Assembly: GCA_013215465.1 (NCBI GenBank)
Contig: JABSOW010000016.1
Span: 50,114 to 114,113, forward strand
Length of the DNA: 64,000 bases
Direction of reading: 5' to 3'
DNA from: Colwellia sp.
GTDB taxonomy: Bacteria; Pseudomonadota; Gammaproteobacteria; Enterobacterales; Alteromonadaceae
Shown here: piece by piece, positions 1 through 8,901 of the stretch
How positions within the stretch are numbered: the stretch's first letter is position 1
Layout of the letters: the number at the start of each line of letters is the position of its first letter
Notes under the pieces: model-generated
What the model saw: only the letters and a program-made list of their open reading frames with translations
Database searches by the model: none
Told to the model about the DNA's origin: nothing
Translations under genes and position numbers: made by a program

Positions 1-1
1 C

Positions 2-667
2 AGTATTCCTGTAACAGATAAGGATGTTTATACTCCCCTTGTGGCAAGTTTTTTCTCTTTGCATTTTGGTGGTTTTGCAGGTGACTTTGGACGCTGGATT
101 TATTTTATTATGGGGCTGTTAGGTGCATTTCTGTTCTATAGTGGTAACTTAATATGGTTAGAGAAACGCCGTCAGAAGCAACCAATACAAGCTAAGTCGA
201 ATCGCGTTATGGCTTCGCTAACTATTGGCATATGTTTAGGCTCAATTTTAGCTGTTGTATGTACAGTGCTTATAAGTAAATGGTTATATATACTCGGTGC
301 ACAAATTAATCAAAGCTATCTAACCTGTTACTACATCGTATTTTTTACTGCTGTGTTTTATAGTTTTGTGAGAGGGGCAGCAATAAGTGCCATTAATTTA
401 CAACAAACTTTATTCATTGTTTGCTTGTTTATTCCATTAACAACGTTATTAACTAATGTAGTTCCAAGTTTAAGCTTATGGCCAGTTAATTATTATTCAT
501 CTTATATTATTGAATTAGTAGCGTTAATATTTTCAGGAACTTTTTATTATGGAAGTATTAAAACAAAACAACGAGCGTTTCATGGTGAAAGCAATAGTAT
601 TTGGTCACTACCAACTGTTTCTACTGGCTCTGAAGTAATCAAAAAACTTACAATGGAACAAAGCTAA
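2..667 (+). CDS. PepSY-associated TM protein, C-terminal part
   Basis: The reading frame is open to the first bases of the window, so this is the 3' portion of a longer gene whose start lies outside. The visible 222 residues contain about four hydrophobic segments and an early motif (HFGGFAGDFGRWIYFIMGLL, followed by a WLEKRR stretch) typical of the last helices of PepSY-associated inner-membrane proteins. These often accompany TonB-dependent metal or siderophore receptors and may reduce or handle metal at the membrane. The GTG at 41 is only an internal codon. Family assignment rests on the motif; the substrate is unknown. The tail after the last helix is polar and not recognisable. Confidence 0.65.
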   Translation, partial: SIPVTDKDVYTPLVASFFSLHFGGFAGDFGRWIYFIMGLLGAFLFYSGNLIWLEKRRQKQPIQAKSNRVMASLTIGICLGSILAVVCTVLISKWLYILGAQINQSYLTCYYIVFFTAVFYSFVRGAAISAINLQQTLFIVCLFIPLTTLLTNVVPSLSLWPVNYYSSYIIELVALIFSGTFYYGSIKTKQRAFHGESNSIWSLPTVSTGSEVIKKLTMEQS

Positions 668-679
668 TATTCCTTCATT

Positions 680-1075
680 TCATAAATGCACCAAGATTGA
701 CTGCTGGTCTTGCTTGGTCATTTTACTAACCACTAATTTAAACGAGTTATCCATCATCCGCTCAATTTCCCCTTTTGGGATTGAACCATCTAGGATAATG
801 GTGTTCCATAAACGCTTATTCATATGATAACCAGGGATTATTGACGGGAATATATCACGAAGCATGATAGCTTCTTCAGCATCACATTTAAGATTCAACC
901 ACCAATCTTGCCTATTGCCATCATCTTTGCCCATTTTACCCAGTGCTAACGTAGCGAACATTTTATTTTTCACCTTAAAAACTTTTACTTCATCACCAAA
1001 CGGGTAATAGCAAGACGCTTCTGGTTTAGCTAATAGGTATTGCTCTGCTTGTTCAAAGGTTAAGCTGTCAGTCAT
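680..1075 (-). CDS. MmcQ/YjbR family protein
   Basis: A small soluble protein of the YjbR/MmcQ fold. Visible hallmarks are an N-terminal helix (LTFEQAEQYLLAKPEAS), the FGDEVKVFKVKNKMFATL strand region, the WWLNLKC strand and the PGYHMNKRLWNTI motif with the characteristic H-M-N-K-xx-W. Members are about 115-130 residues and usually called DNA-binding or hypothetical; their biological role is not settled. I prefer ATG at 1075 (MTDSLT) over an upstream GTG at 1087, because family members start at this point. It is convergent with the preceding membrane protein, separated by only 12 bp. Confidence 0.8.
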   Translation of the reverse strand: MTDSLTFEQAEQYLLAKPEASCYYPFGDEVKVFKVKNKMFATLALGKMGKDDGNRQDWWLNLKCDAEEAIMLRDIFPSIIPGYHMNKRLWNTIILDGSIPKGEIERMMDNSFKLVVSKMTKQDQQSILVHL

Positions 1076-1228
1076 GCTTGATCTCACTCTTTATAGAAGG
1101 GGCATTGGTATGATTTTCAGATAATAAGAGATAATACCTACATTCACGATGAAATAACAATCACGTTTAACCGCTCTATTTATATAGCGATTAAATTAAC
1201 CATTAAAAATAATTATCCACAAGCAATA

Positions 1229-1262
1229 AAAGCCAAGACTAATATAAATCAGTCTTGGCTTT
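1229..1262. terminator. Hairpin terminator, probably bidirectional
   Basis: A perfect 12-bp stem (AAAGCCAAGACT / AGTCTTGGCTTT) around a 10-nt loop lies just past the stop codon of the TonB receptor and between convergent genes. The A-run on one side and the T-run on the other suit termination of leftward transcription from the receptor, and possibly both directions. Confidence 0.75.
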
Positions 1263-1318
1263 ATCTACTACTAAGTACATGGTTGAATCAAAAATTGAGC
1301 ATCGCTATTTACAATAAA

Positions 1319-3457
1319 TTAAAAGCTATAGGTTACTTCAACCCAAGCACTAACACCTTCACTAGGTAATCTTGACATAACAGCTGTTTCAGTACCTTTA
1401 ACGCGATTATAGCCACCTAAATGATTTTGATAATTTTTATCTAAAATATTATCAACACCTAAGCGTAGCGCTAGGTCGTTATTAACAAAATATTGAGCAT
1501 CTATATTAACCACACCGTAACCTGATGTTTTCTGTTCGTCGTTAGTACTTGATACATCATCTTGCTTGGCCGCCATCACTAGGCTGGTTTTAACCATCCA
1601 GTCGTCGCTACTGTATCGTATATTAATCTGACCATTAAGTGGTGCAATACGGTATAAGTTGTCATCAATATCGCGACGTTCGCCTTGTACATAGCTAATA
1701 ATCGTTGATAGCTCTATTTGCTCGCTAATATAATAATAGCCATTCAGATCAAAACCATAAAGTTTCGCATCAACATTAGAGAATTTTAGTGGGTTAGTGT
1801 CACCCGCCATCATATTTGCTATCATTTTAGCCGACATATCGGCCATGCCTATTGGCGTGCCTTGAATGTAATCATCAATAGCTTGATAGAAAATGTGTGG
1901 CGCTAGCATTACCTTGTCATCTTGATACCTTAGCCCTAAATCGACTTGATAAGCCGTTTCTGATTTAAGATTAATATCGCCAATATAAGTGTGACCATCG
2001 GCTAAGCCACCGGTTGCTTCCATCGGTATCCATAGATAGCGCTCTTGGTAGGATGGCGCTCTGTTTTTAATGCCTAGACCTAAAGATAAAGAAAAATTAT
2101 CTGACAATTTAGTTTGGCTATTTAACGCAATATCAACATTATTGTCTGATACTTTTCGATCGGCGTTATTAAAATTATCTTGCACAGTTCCTGCGTGCAT
2201 CCCCATCATGCTAGACATCATAATCATTGACGAACTAACTTCACCTGCATTAGCCTCGGCACGCTTTAATCGAACGCCAAGTTGCAGCTTAGTTTGGTCA
2301 AACTGGTTTTCCCATTGGCTATAAATACCATAGCGATTATCTTCAACTGAATTAAAATTAATCACTTTAAACATCATATTATTAGGATTAGTGATAACTG
2401 AATCGTGACTGGCAAAATAACCGTCAATACCAAAGGCAAGCTCACCAAAGCCAAAGTCTTTCGTTAAGTTAACTTTAAAATCAGAGGTTGCTGCTGTCGC
2501 GTTATTACGACGATACTTAGTTAGATCATCATTTTGACGCATTTTAAAATTAGTCATACCGTGATCTGCATCGATATACCCTAACTGCCATTCACCTTGC
2601 CAACCACTTAAATTAAAGGCACCATCAAGGGTAATTCGATGGCTTTCAATATATTCGATATCCATGGGTAAAGCGGGTGTGCCTGAATCATTAGTATCAG
2701 TATAGTGGTAACTTAAGCCGACTTCGTGATCACCTTTGCTATAACGAATATCGCCACCAAGTTGTACTTTATCAAAATCGGTTGGGCTAATAACAACATC
2801 GTCGCCACTTTCCATACTATCGCCTGTTTGGCTATTGCCATACAACAATACGGCAACATCACCTGTGGCAATATTGGTAACGCCAGATAACGTTTTAGCG
2901 CTATTGTTACTACGATATCCCGCTTGCATATCACCCGATAACTCGGTCGCCTGGTTGTTCATCGTTTCGGCTTTACGCATTTTTACTTCAACGGCACCAC
3001 CAAGCGTATTTATGCCCGCTGATACTGGTGCGATACCACGATACACGGTCATAGAGTCAACAATAAGTGGTGTTGAGTAGCTTAGCGGTGTATCCATCGC
3101 ATTAGGACCGGCACCAATAACAGGATGACCATCAATAGAAGCGGCAACTCTGTCGCCATATAAGCCTCGATATTGGGCAATTCCCGTAATTGGGCCATTA
3201 CTATTAATATTTGCACCCGGAACAGAAGTGAGCCAATCAGCTAAATCAGGTGCGCTAGTGTACCCTTGCGCGTAGCCTTTCATTCCTTCCAAGCCATGAT
3301 GGCGTTGGTTAGTTATGGTGATAACTTCTAACTCATCAATGGCATCTGGCGCTTCATCAGCTAAAGCTTGCCCAGAAAAAATAACAGTTGAAGAGGTAAT
3401 GGTTGATAACAAAAATATTTTTACAGCAATCGCTGATGGAGTAAGAAAAGTGCGCAT
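1319..3457 (-). CDS. TonB-dependent receptor, OprC-like (putative copper receptor)
   Basis: An outer-membrane receptor of 712 residues with a signal peptide (about 1-33), a TonB-box-like EVITITNQ at about 44, a plug domain to about 165 and a beta-barrel ending in an aromatic residue (EVTYSF). The plug motif AMDTPLSYSTPLIVDSMTVYRG resembles the OprC/NosA copper-receptor group, whose members carry an MDPP/MDTP-SY segment. The barrel has conspicuous Met-rich stretches (SSSMIMMSSMMGMHAGT; MADMSAKMIANMM), consistent with a thioether metal such as Cu. Copper specificity is inference; other substrates are possible. A hairpin terminator follows the gene, and a 15-bp palindrome lies upstream at 3544-3558. 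Confidence 0.8.
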   Translation of the reverse strand: MRTFLTPSAIAVKIFLLSTITSSTVIFSGQALADEAPDAIDELEVITITNQRHHGLEGMKGYAQGYTSAPDLADWLTSVPGANINSNGPITGIAQYRGLYGDRVAASIDGHPVIGAGPNAMDTPLSYSTPLIVDSMTVYRGIAPVSAGINTLGGAVEVKMRKAETMNNQATELSGDMQAGYRSNNSAKTLSGVTNIATGDVAVLLYGNSQTGDSMESGDDVVISPTDFDKVQLGGDIRYSKGDHEVGLSYHYTDTNDSGTPALPMDIEYIESHRITLDGAFNLSGWQGEWQLGYIDADHGMTNFKMRQNDDLTKYRRNNATAATSDFKVNLTKDFGFGELAFGIDGYFASHDSVITNPNNMMFKVINFNSVEDNRYGIYSQWENQFDQTKLQLGVRLKRAEANAGEVSSSMIMMSSMMGMHAGTVQDNFNNADRKVSDNNVDIALNSQTKLSDNFSLSLGLGIKNRAPSYQERYLWIPMEATGGLADGHTYIGDINLKSETAYQVDLGLRYQDDKVMLAPHIFYQAIDDYIQGTPIGMADMSAKMIANMMAGDTNPLKFSNVDAKLYGFDLNGYYYISEQIELSTIISYVQGERRDIDDNLYRIAPLNGQINIRYSSDDWMVKTSLVMAAKQDDVSSTNDEQKTSGYGVVNIDAQYFVNNDLALRLGVDNILDKNYQNHLGGYNRVKGTETAVMSRLPSEGVSAWVEVTYSF

Positions 3458-3543
3458 AGTGTTTCACTTCATGTTTATAAGTTAATTAATTACGCTCATT
3501 CTCACGGCTTAACTTATTTAAAACAAAGGGAAATGCACAATGC

Positions 3544-3558
3544 GCGACAATTTGTCGC
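3544..3558. promoter_or_regulatory. Perfect 7-1-7 palindrome, candidate operator
   Basis: GCGACAA-T-TTGTCGC is an exact inverted repeat about 90 bp upstream of the TonB receptor start, in the 260-bp divergent region shared with the protease gene. It looks like a dimeric repressor or activator site. I cannot name the regulator. Confidence 0.4.
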
Positions 3559-3717
3559 AGGCAGAATTCAGCTTATTTGCACTAGATCAATAAAGCTAAT
3601 TTACTTTACTCATTTTTCGCCTGCATATTAGAAGAAAAACAATAATAGTCAAAATATTAAGTGACTAATACGCTAACAGTGGCACAATGGAATAGTAATT
3701 TTTTAGTAGGAATATAG

Positions 3718-4986
3718 ATGAAATCTTTTTTTACCTTAGTGTTTATTGTGCTAAGCAGTAGTAGTTTTGCCACAGAACAAGCAGAGCAACTATTTAATCA
3801 ATTAAAACCCTCTCTTTATCAAATAAAATTAATCGATAAAGCCAGTGGTGAAAAGTCGTCTATTGGCTCAGGCTTTCAAATTAGCAAAGATGGTATTCTA
3901 GCAACCAATTATCATGTTATTTCAAGCTATGCCTTACATCCCAAAAAGTATCGTATTGAATATTTAGACAGTAAAGGAAATACTGGTTCATTAGCCCTGC
4001 AAAGTGTTGATGTGATTAATGATCTCGCTTTAGTTAAACGTGAAATGGACTCTATAAGTAGCGATGACGTTACTTTTTTCCAGCTTGCTCAAAGTGCACC
4101 GCATAAAGGAGAAAAGTTATTTTCCTTAGGTAATCCTCATGATTTAGGCATGATAGTTGTTCCCGGTACTTATAATGGCTTGAAAAAAGAGTCTTTTAAT
4201 CAGCGCATTCATTTTACTGGTTCAATCAACTCAGGTATGAGTGGCGGACCTGTGGTAAATAAACAGGCAGAAGTTGTTGGTATTAACGTCGCCACTTCAG
4301 GTAATTCAATTGGCTTTTTAGTGCCCCACGATAAGCTGAACAGTTTATATCAGGATTTTCTGCAAGCACCACCGGAATCAATTGAGCAACAAATGGCGGC
4401 ACAATTAACTGCTAACCAAAATAAATTAATGAGCGCAATATTAAATAGCCCATGGCAAGCAAAACCACTTGGCAAACAAGGAATAATACCCATTATTGAT
4501 GTGCCATTTATTCGTTGTTGGGGAAATTCAAATGCCGACAAAGCTGATGCCTTAATTTTAACTGCCGTCGCCAATTGCTCATTAGATGAAAACACTTACC
4601 TTTCCTCACGTTTCTATACTGGCTCTATGGAGATTGAATTTCGATATATGCAAGCAAAAGATATCGGTGCTAATAAATTTTATCATTTATACCAACAACA
4701 AATAGCCCATGCTGGTGCCGGTAATAGAGCAGGAAAAGACAATGTTACCCAATACCAATGCCACCATGATTTAGTTATGCCTAACAATCAAACAATAAAT
4801 AACAAAATTATTTTTTGCACTCGTGCGTATAAGAAATTTCCTGACTTATTCGATGTACTGTATTTAAGTGCTTCAATAGACAAAAACAAACAGGCATTAG
4901 TAAGCCACTTTACTATTGCGGGTGTTAATCAAAAAAATGCTTTAGCGTTCACCCGTAAATTTATGGAGGCTGTATCATGGAATTAA
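3718..4986 (+). CDS. Exported trypsin-like serine protease (S1C-type)
   Basis: This 422-residue protein has a clear signal peptide (residues 1-18, ending FA). A trypsin-like domain follows with a complete triad: His66 in TNYHV, Asp102 in INDLALV, Ser175 in GMSGGP. The arrangement is that of DegP/HtrA-type proteases, but no PDZ domain is visible. The C-terminal half (about 215-422) is an unrecognised domain with several Cys residues. The last bases overlap the start of the FHA membrane protein by 10 bp, so the two are translationally coupled and probably act together at the envelope. The start ATG at 3718 is preceded by a purine-rich AGGAATATAG. Confidence 0.8.
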   Translation: MKSFFTLVFIVLSSSSFATEQAEQLFNQLKPSLYQIKLIDKASGEKSSIGSGFQISKDGILATNYHVISSYALHPKKYRIEYLDSKGNTGSLALQSVDVINDLALVKREMDSISSDDVTFFQLAQSAPHKGEKLFSLGNPHDLGMIVVPGTYNGLKKESFNQRIHFTGSINSGMSGGPVVNKQAEVVGINVATSGNSIGFLVPHDKLNSLYQDFLQAPPESIEQQMAAQLTANQNKLMSAILNSPWQAKPLGKQGIIPIIDVPFIRCWGNSNADKADALILTAVANCSLDENTYLSSRFYTGSMEIEFRYMQAKDIGANKFYHLYQQQIAHAGAGNRAGKDNVTQYQCHHDLVMPNNQTINNKIIFCTRAYKKFPDLFDVLYLSASIDKNKQALVSHFTIAGVNQKNALAFTRKFMEAVSWN

Positions 4987-5990
4987 CAAAAGAGGAATTT
5001 TCGATAAAAGAAGTAGTGGCAAAAGAACTAATTATTGAAGAAATTAATCGTAATCATAAACTGTTACATAGACATAAACTCGATAAACCAAGTATTAATA
5101 TAGGCCGAGATTATCATAATGATATTATTTTAGCTGATCCCCATGTTTGTCCAAGCCATATTAGTATTGATTTTATTGATGAACAATGGCAAATAACTGA
5201 TAACCAGACGGTTAATGGTACCTTTGTCGAGAACATTAAAGAAAAAAAACATGCTGCAAATCAACATATAGTATGTGATGGTGATGTGATCAGTTTAGGT
5301 AAAAGCCAGTTACGGTTGTTGTTTAGCGATCATACGGTTGAGGCAACAGTCGCTTTTAGTCCATTCGAAAGCTTTATCAATCTTATGCGCCACCCGTTAG
5401 CCCTATTTATCAGTATCACTTTTTTCACGCTAATAGCGGGTAGTATTATTTACTTTAACAAACCGATAGAAGTAAATTTCAGCCAATTGCTCGTACCTGC
5501 TATTGGTATGTCATTAGGGTTTGCTTTATGGCCTGCAGGCGTTGCTTTGGTATCACATTTAAGTAAACAAGATGCCCGTCTAATGGCCCAGCTTGGCGTT
5601 AGTTTTGCGTTATTTAATTTGATGTGGTTTAGCGACATTCTAGAAACTATCGTCACTTTTAACAGTTCAAGTGACACCATATTACCAATGTTAGCGACTT
5701 TCACCTCGGTCATATTGGCCTTTAGCTTATTCTGGTTAAATAGCTATATCGGCTTTCATATGAGTAGTAAAAGACGAATAGTGGTCTCGGCAAGCATTAC
5801 CCTTTTATTATTTGGTGGCAGCTATTTAATTCAATATAGTAAGCAACCAGATTTCAACCCTAGACCTAACTATAACGCCACCATTATGATGCCTAGCTTT
5901 TTATTCACTACCAGTAGCAACGTTGATGAGTTTATTGATAACAGTAGTAAGCTTTTTGACCAGACCAAGCAAGAAGCTTTAAGTGAATAA
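4977..5990 (+). CDS. FHA-domain integral membrane protein
   Basis: A cytoplasmic FHA domain spans about residues 38-115: INIGRDYHNDIILADPHVCP with the core GR, then SHISI, the N-G-T loop (TVNGTFVE) and a terminal DGDVISLGKSQLRL strand. About five hydrophobic segments follow between residues 140 and 285, then a polar tail. FHA domains bind phosphothreonine peptides, so the protein may link a Ser/Thr kinase signal to the membrane or to the protease encoded immediately upstream (10-bp overlap). No kinase or phosphatase gene is nearby in this window. The function is otherwise unknown. Confidence 0.75.
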   Translation: MELTKEEFSIKEVVAKELIIEEINRNHKLLHRHKLDKPSINIGRDYHNDIILADPHVCPSHISIDFIDEQWQITDNQTVNGTFVENIKEKKHAANQHIVCDGDVISLGKSQLRLLFSDHTVEATVAFSPFESFINLMRHPLALFISITFFTLIAGSIIYFNKPIEVNFSQLLVPAIGMSLGFALWPAGVALVSHLSKQDARLMAQLGVSFALFNLMWFSDILETIVTFNSSSDTILPMLATFTSVILAFSLFWLNSYIGFHMSSKRRIVVSASITLLLFGGSYLIQYSKQPDFNPRPNYNATIMMPSFLFTTSSNVDEFIDNSSKLFDQTKQEALSE

Positions 5991-6005
5991 ATAAGTTACC
6001 AGCAG

Positions 6006-6035
6006 CGAGTTATGAAGAAAATTATTCATAACTCG
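6006..6035. terminator. Hairpin between convergent FHA gene and trpS
   Basis: A perfect 11-bp stem (CGAGTTATGAA / TTCATAACTCG) with an 8-nt loop lies 16 bp after the FHA gene stop and 25 bp before the trpS stop. There is no strong T-run, so termination efficiency is uncertain. Confidence 0.5.
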
Positions 6036-6059
6036 TTACTATTAACTCGAAACTTTTAG

Positions 6060-7064
6060 TTATGGGCGCGGAATAAAACCCACGGCATCATAAACCGACG
6101 TTAATACTTTGCTCGCTCGAAGCGACGCTTTTTCAGCGCCACTTTTCATCACTTGCTCAAGAAAAGCATGATCTTGACGATATTGATGATATTTAGTTTG
6201 AATAGGCGCTAACATAGTCACGACAGCATCAGCAACATCACCTTTTAAATGACCATACATTTTATCTTCATACTCTGGTATTAAGCTTTCAATTGACTTA
6301 CCAGTGGCACATGAAAGCAAAGACAGTAAGTTAGACACTCCTGGTTTTTCTTCCAAATTATAATAAATACGCGCTTGCTCATCAGAATCGGTTACTGCAC
6401 GTTTAATTTTTTTCGCTATTTTTTTCGGATCTTCTAATAAACCAATAAAGTTACCTGGGTTAGTATCTGATTTCGACATTTTTTTAGTTGGCTCAAGTAA
6501 GCTCATTACTCGTGCGCCATGCTGAGGAATAAACGGATCTGGCACAGTAAAAATATCACCGTAGAGGTTATTGAAACGAGTGGCAATATCACGTGCTAAT
6601 TCTAAATGTTGCTTTTGATCATCACCAACAGGCACTCTATCTGCACGATACAACAAAATATCAGCAGCCATTAATACTGGGTAAGTAAACAAACCTGAGT
6701 TCATATTTGCTTCAGATTTCTGCGACTTATCTTTATATTGTGTCATACGGTTTAATTCACCCATTTGCGTATAACAATTTAATACCCAACTAAGCTGCGC
6801 ATGCTCTGGCACATGCGACTGAATAAAAATAGTACTTTGCGCTGGATCTACACCACAAGCAAGGTAAAGCGCTAAGCCATCGAGAGTCGCTTTACGTAAA
6901 TCTTCAGCTTTAGGACGAACAGTAATGGCATGCTGATCCACTAACATGTAGTAACACTCATGGCTAGATTGCATATTGACCCATTGTTTTAATGCGCCTA
7001 AATAATTGCCAATAGTTAATTCACCTGATGGCTGACAGCCACTTAATACAATAGGTTTACTCAT
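6060..7064 (-). CDS. trpS: Tryptophanyl-tRNA synthetase
   Basis: Class I aminoacyl-tRNA synthetase that charges tRNA-Trp in the cytoplasm. It has 334 residues, the normal bacterial length. The HIGH-type motif appears as [16 protein letters not shown] at the N terminus, and the KMSKS motif is intact ([10 protein letters not shown], about residue 195). It lies 50 bp downstream of rpe on the same strand. In E. coli the order is dam-rpe-gph-trpS; here gph is absent and rpe-trpS is separated from dam by about 4.7 kb of other genes. Confidence 0.97.
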   Translation of the reverse strand: MSKPIVLSGCQPSGELTIGNYLGALKQWVNMQSSHECYYMLVDQHAITVRPKAEDLRKATLDGLALYLACGVDPAQSTIFIQSHVPEHAQLSWVLNCYTQMGELNRMTQYKDKSQKSEANMNSGLFTYPVLMAADILLYRADRVPVGDDQKQHLELARDIATRFNNLYGDIFTVPDPFIPQHGARVMSLLEPTKKMSKSDTNPGNFIGLLEDPKKIAKKIKRAVTDSDEQARIYYNLEEKPGVSNLLSLLSCATGKSIESLIPEYEDKMYGHLKGDVADAVVTMLAPIQTKYHQYRQDHAFLEQVMKSGAEKASLRASKVLTSVYDAVGFIPRP

Positions 7065-7114
7065 TATTTATTTTTTACCTTAAAGATTTTTAATCGGTAA
7101 TTATACCAATTGAA

Positions 7115-7789
7115 TTAATTTGAAACTGTTGCTAATTCTGCACGCATTTCATCAATGGCAACTTTATAATCTGTTTGAGAAAATATCGCACTACCGGCAA
7201 CAAACATATCCGCACCTGCAGCAGCAATTTCGGCAATATTATTAGCCTTAACACCACCATCAACTTCTAAACGGATATCTCGACCACTTTCGATAATTTT
7301 TTCTTTTACTAATCGTAATTTATCTAAAGTAGTTGGAATAAAAGATTGTCCACCAAAACCTGGATTTACTGACATTAATAAAATGACATCAAGTTTGTCC
7401 ATAACAAAATCTAAACATTGTAATGGTGTGGCCGGATTTAAAACTAAACCCGCTTTACAGCCATGATCTTTAATTAACTGTAAAGTGCGATCTACATGAT
7501 CACTACCTTCTGGATGAAAAGTAATGATATCAGCGCCGGCTTTAGCAAATTGAGGAATTAAGCTATCGACAGGTTTCACCATTAAATGCACATCTATTGG
7601 CGCGGTAATACCATAATCACGTAATGACTGACAAATCATAGGGCCAAACGTTAAATTAGGGACAAAGTGATTATCCATAACATCGAAGTGTACAACATCA
7701 GCGCCTGCTGCTAAAACCCTAGCAACATCATCACCCAAGCGAGCAAAATCAGCAGATAATATTGAAGGTGCAATTAAAAAAGAAGACAT
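7115..7789 (-). CDS. rpe: Ribulose-phosphate 3-epimerase
   Basis: TIM-barrel enzyme interconverting ribulose 5-phosphate and xylulose 5-phosphate in the pentose phosphate pathway. It has 224 residues and intact motifs: [30 protein letters not shown] (metal ligands His and Asp), [12 protein letters not shown] (phosphate and loop) and [11 protein letters not shown]. It is co-directional with trpS and probably co-transcribed. Upstream, towards dam, its usual neighbour has been displaced by an inserted accessory block. Confidence 0.97.
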   Translation of the reverse strand: MSSFLIAPSILSADFARLGDDVARVLAAGADVVHFDVMDNHFVPNLTFGPMICQSLRDYGITAPIDVHLMVKPVDSLIPQFAKAGADIITFHPEGSDHVDRTLQLIKDHGCKAGLVLNPATPLQCLDFVMDKLDVILLMSVNPGFGGQSFIPTTLDKLRLVKEKIIESGRDIRLEVDGGVKANNIAEIAAAGADMFVAGSAIFSQTDYKVAIDEMRAELATVSN

Positions 7790-8090
7790 AATAAAAAAGC
7801 CCTAAAAAAAGTTATCGCCATTATACCCAAGCTAAGGTTAAATGCGAGTTTCACGACAGCATATAAATAGTGCACCCCATTTGACCAAGACAAATTGAAT
7901 TGCACCACAACAAAGCAACCTTAGTACAGTATATCAGTATATTTTTTTAGTATAGTAATCAACTATAAAGCTTAACTCTTTGTTTAATTTTACTTATTAA
8001 CTATATTTAATTAACTCTGGGCACTCAGGCATCATCTTTGCAAAATACTAAATAGATTCGCATTATTTATAATAATTTAAAGAGATTAAC
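7790..8090. other. Divergent intergenic region between rpe and the TorF porin gene
   Basis: This 301-bp gap is AT-rich and has no ORF. Two TGCACC words (within 7872-7910) recall NtrC half-sites, which would fit the known proximity of TorF-type porins to nitrogen genes in other proteobacteria, but there is no convincing partner half or sigma-54 promoter. I regard it as ordinary promoter DNA for both genes. Confidence 0.4.
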
Positions 8091-8738
8091 ATGAAAAAAT
8101 CACTATTAAGCATCGCACTGACTTCACTTTTAGCTACATCTGCATTCATTTCAACTCAAGCATCTGCTACTGATATTGAAGGCTTAAGTGCCAATGTTGG
8201 CGTAGTATCACAATATTTTTTCCGTGGTGTAGTACAAACAGATACCGCATCAGCTAGCGCGGGTGTTGATTATGAAATAGGTAACTTTTCTGTTGGTACT
8301 TGGGTTGCTGATGTACAAGATGGCCTAGAAGTTGATCTTTATGGTAGTTACGCTAATGAATTAGATAATGGTTTTGGTTATAGCGTTGGCTTTACTTCTT
8401 ACCAATATACTGGTGATTTTGATACTCAGTATAATGAAGTTAATCTAGGTGCTTCATACGAATTTTTATCTTTTGCCTATAGCATAGGTACTTGGGAAGT
8501 TGAAGCCGGTTCAGATCAAGATTACAACTTCCTTGCTGTTACTGCACAATACGAAGGTTTTTATGCGACCTACGGCACTTGGGGTGACGAATTTGACGGC
8601 GACTACATAGAGCTAGGTTACGGCGCTGATGTATCTGGTTTTGATATAGGCGTAGCGTTAATTGCTAACTCTAAAGAGCTAAATGGCGGCATAGAAAATG
8701 ATGAATCTTTAGTGTTTAGCATAGGTAAATCATTCTAA
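8091..8738 (+). CDS. TorF family putative porin
   Basis: A 215-residue outer-membrane beta-barrel with a signal peptide (1-26, ending ASA) and the family opening GLSANVGVVSQYFFRGVVQT. Alternating hydrophobic/aromatic strands follow, and the C terminus is a terminal Phe (FSIGKSF) as expected for BAM recognition. This is the Gcw_chp/TorF family, small putative porins of unknown substrate often near ammonium or amine transport genes; no such neighbour is present here. A strong hairpin follows at 8776-8814. It is monocistronic. Confidence 0.8.
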   Translation: MKKSLLSIALTSLLATSAFISTQASATDIEGLSANVGVVSQYFFRGVVQTDTASASAGVDYEIGNFSVGTWVADVQDGLEVDLYGSYANELDNGFGYSVGFTSYQYTGDFDTQYNEVNLGASYEFLSFAYSIGTWEVEAGSDQDYNFLAVTAQYEGFYATYGTWGDEFDGDYIELGYGADVSGFDIGVALIANSKELNGGIENDESLVFSIGKSF

Positions 8739-8775
8739 GATCTAGCTAGAAACTAATAAAAGAATATATCACAAC

Positions 8776-8814
8776 AAAGTGTTAATTGGTTACTCGCTAA
8801 CCGATTAACACTTT
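8776..8814. terminator. Long hairpin terminator, likely bidirectional
   Basis: A 17-bp stem with one G-T mismatch (AAAGTGTTAATTGGTTA / TAACCGATTAACACTTT) and a 5-nt loop lies between the convergent porin and MocR genes. Flanking A and T runs fit termination in both directions. Confidence 0.75.
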
Positions 8815-8901
8815 ATTAATTGCTCACATATTATCAAATGCATGCCAAAACATATCATGGCACAGTTTACGACCTTGCCTTAACATTAGCGTTATTTACT
8901 T

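Noticed and set aside
2070..3080. Several open frames opposite the TonB receptor (2070-2324, 2713-2934, 2835-3080)
   Set aside because: They lie wholly inside a confidently assigned gene, have no family resemblance and look like codon shadows.
7860..7910. NtrC sites before the TorF porin gene
   Set aside because: Only TGCACC half-sites without proper partner halves, and no convincing sigma-54 -24/-12 element.
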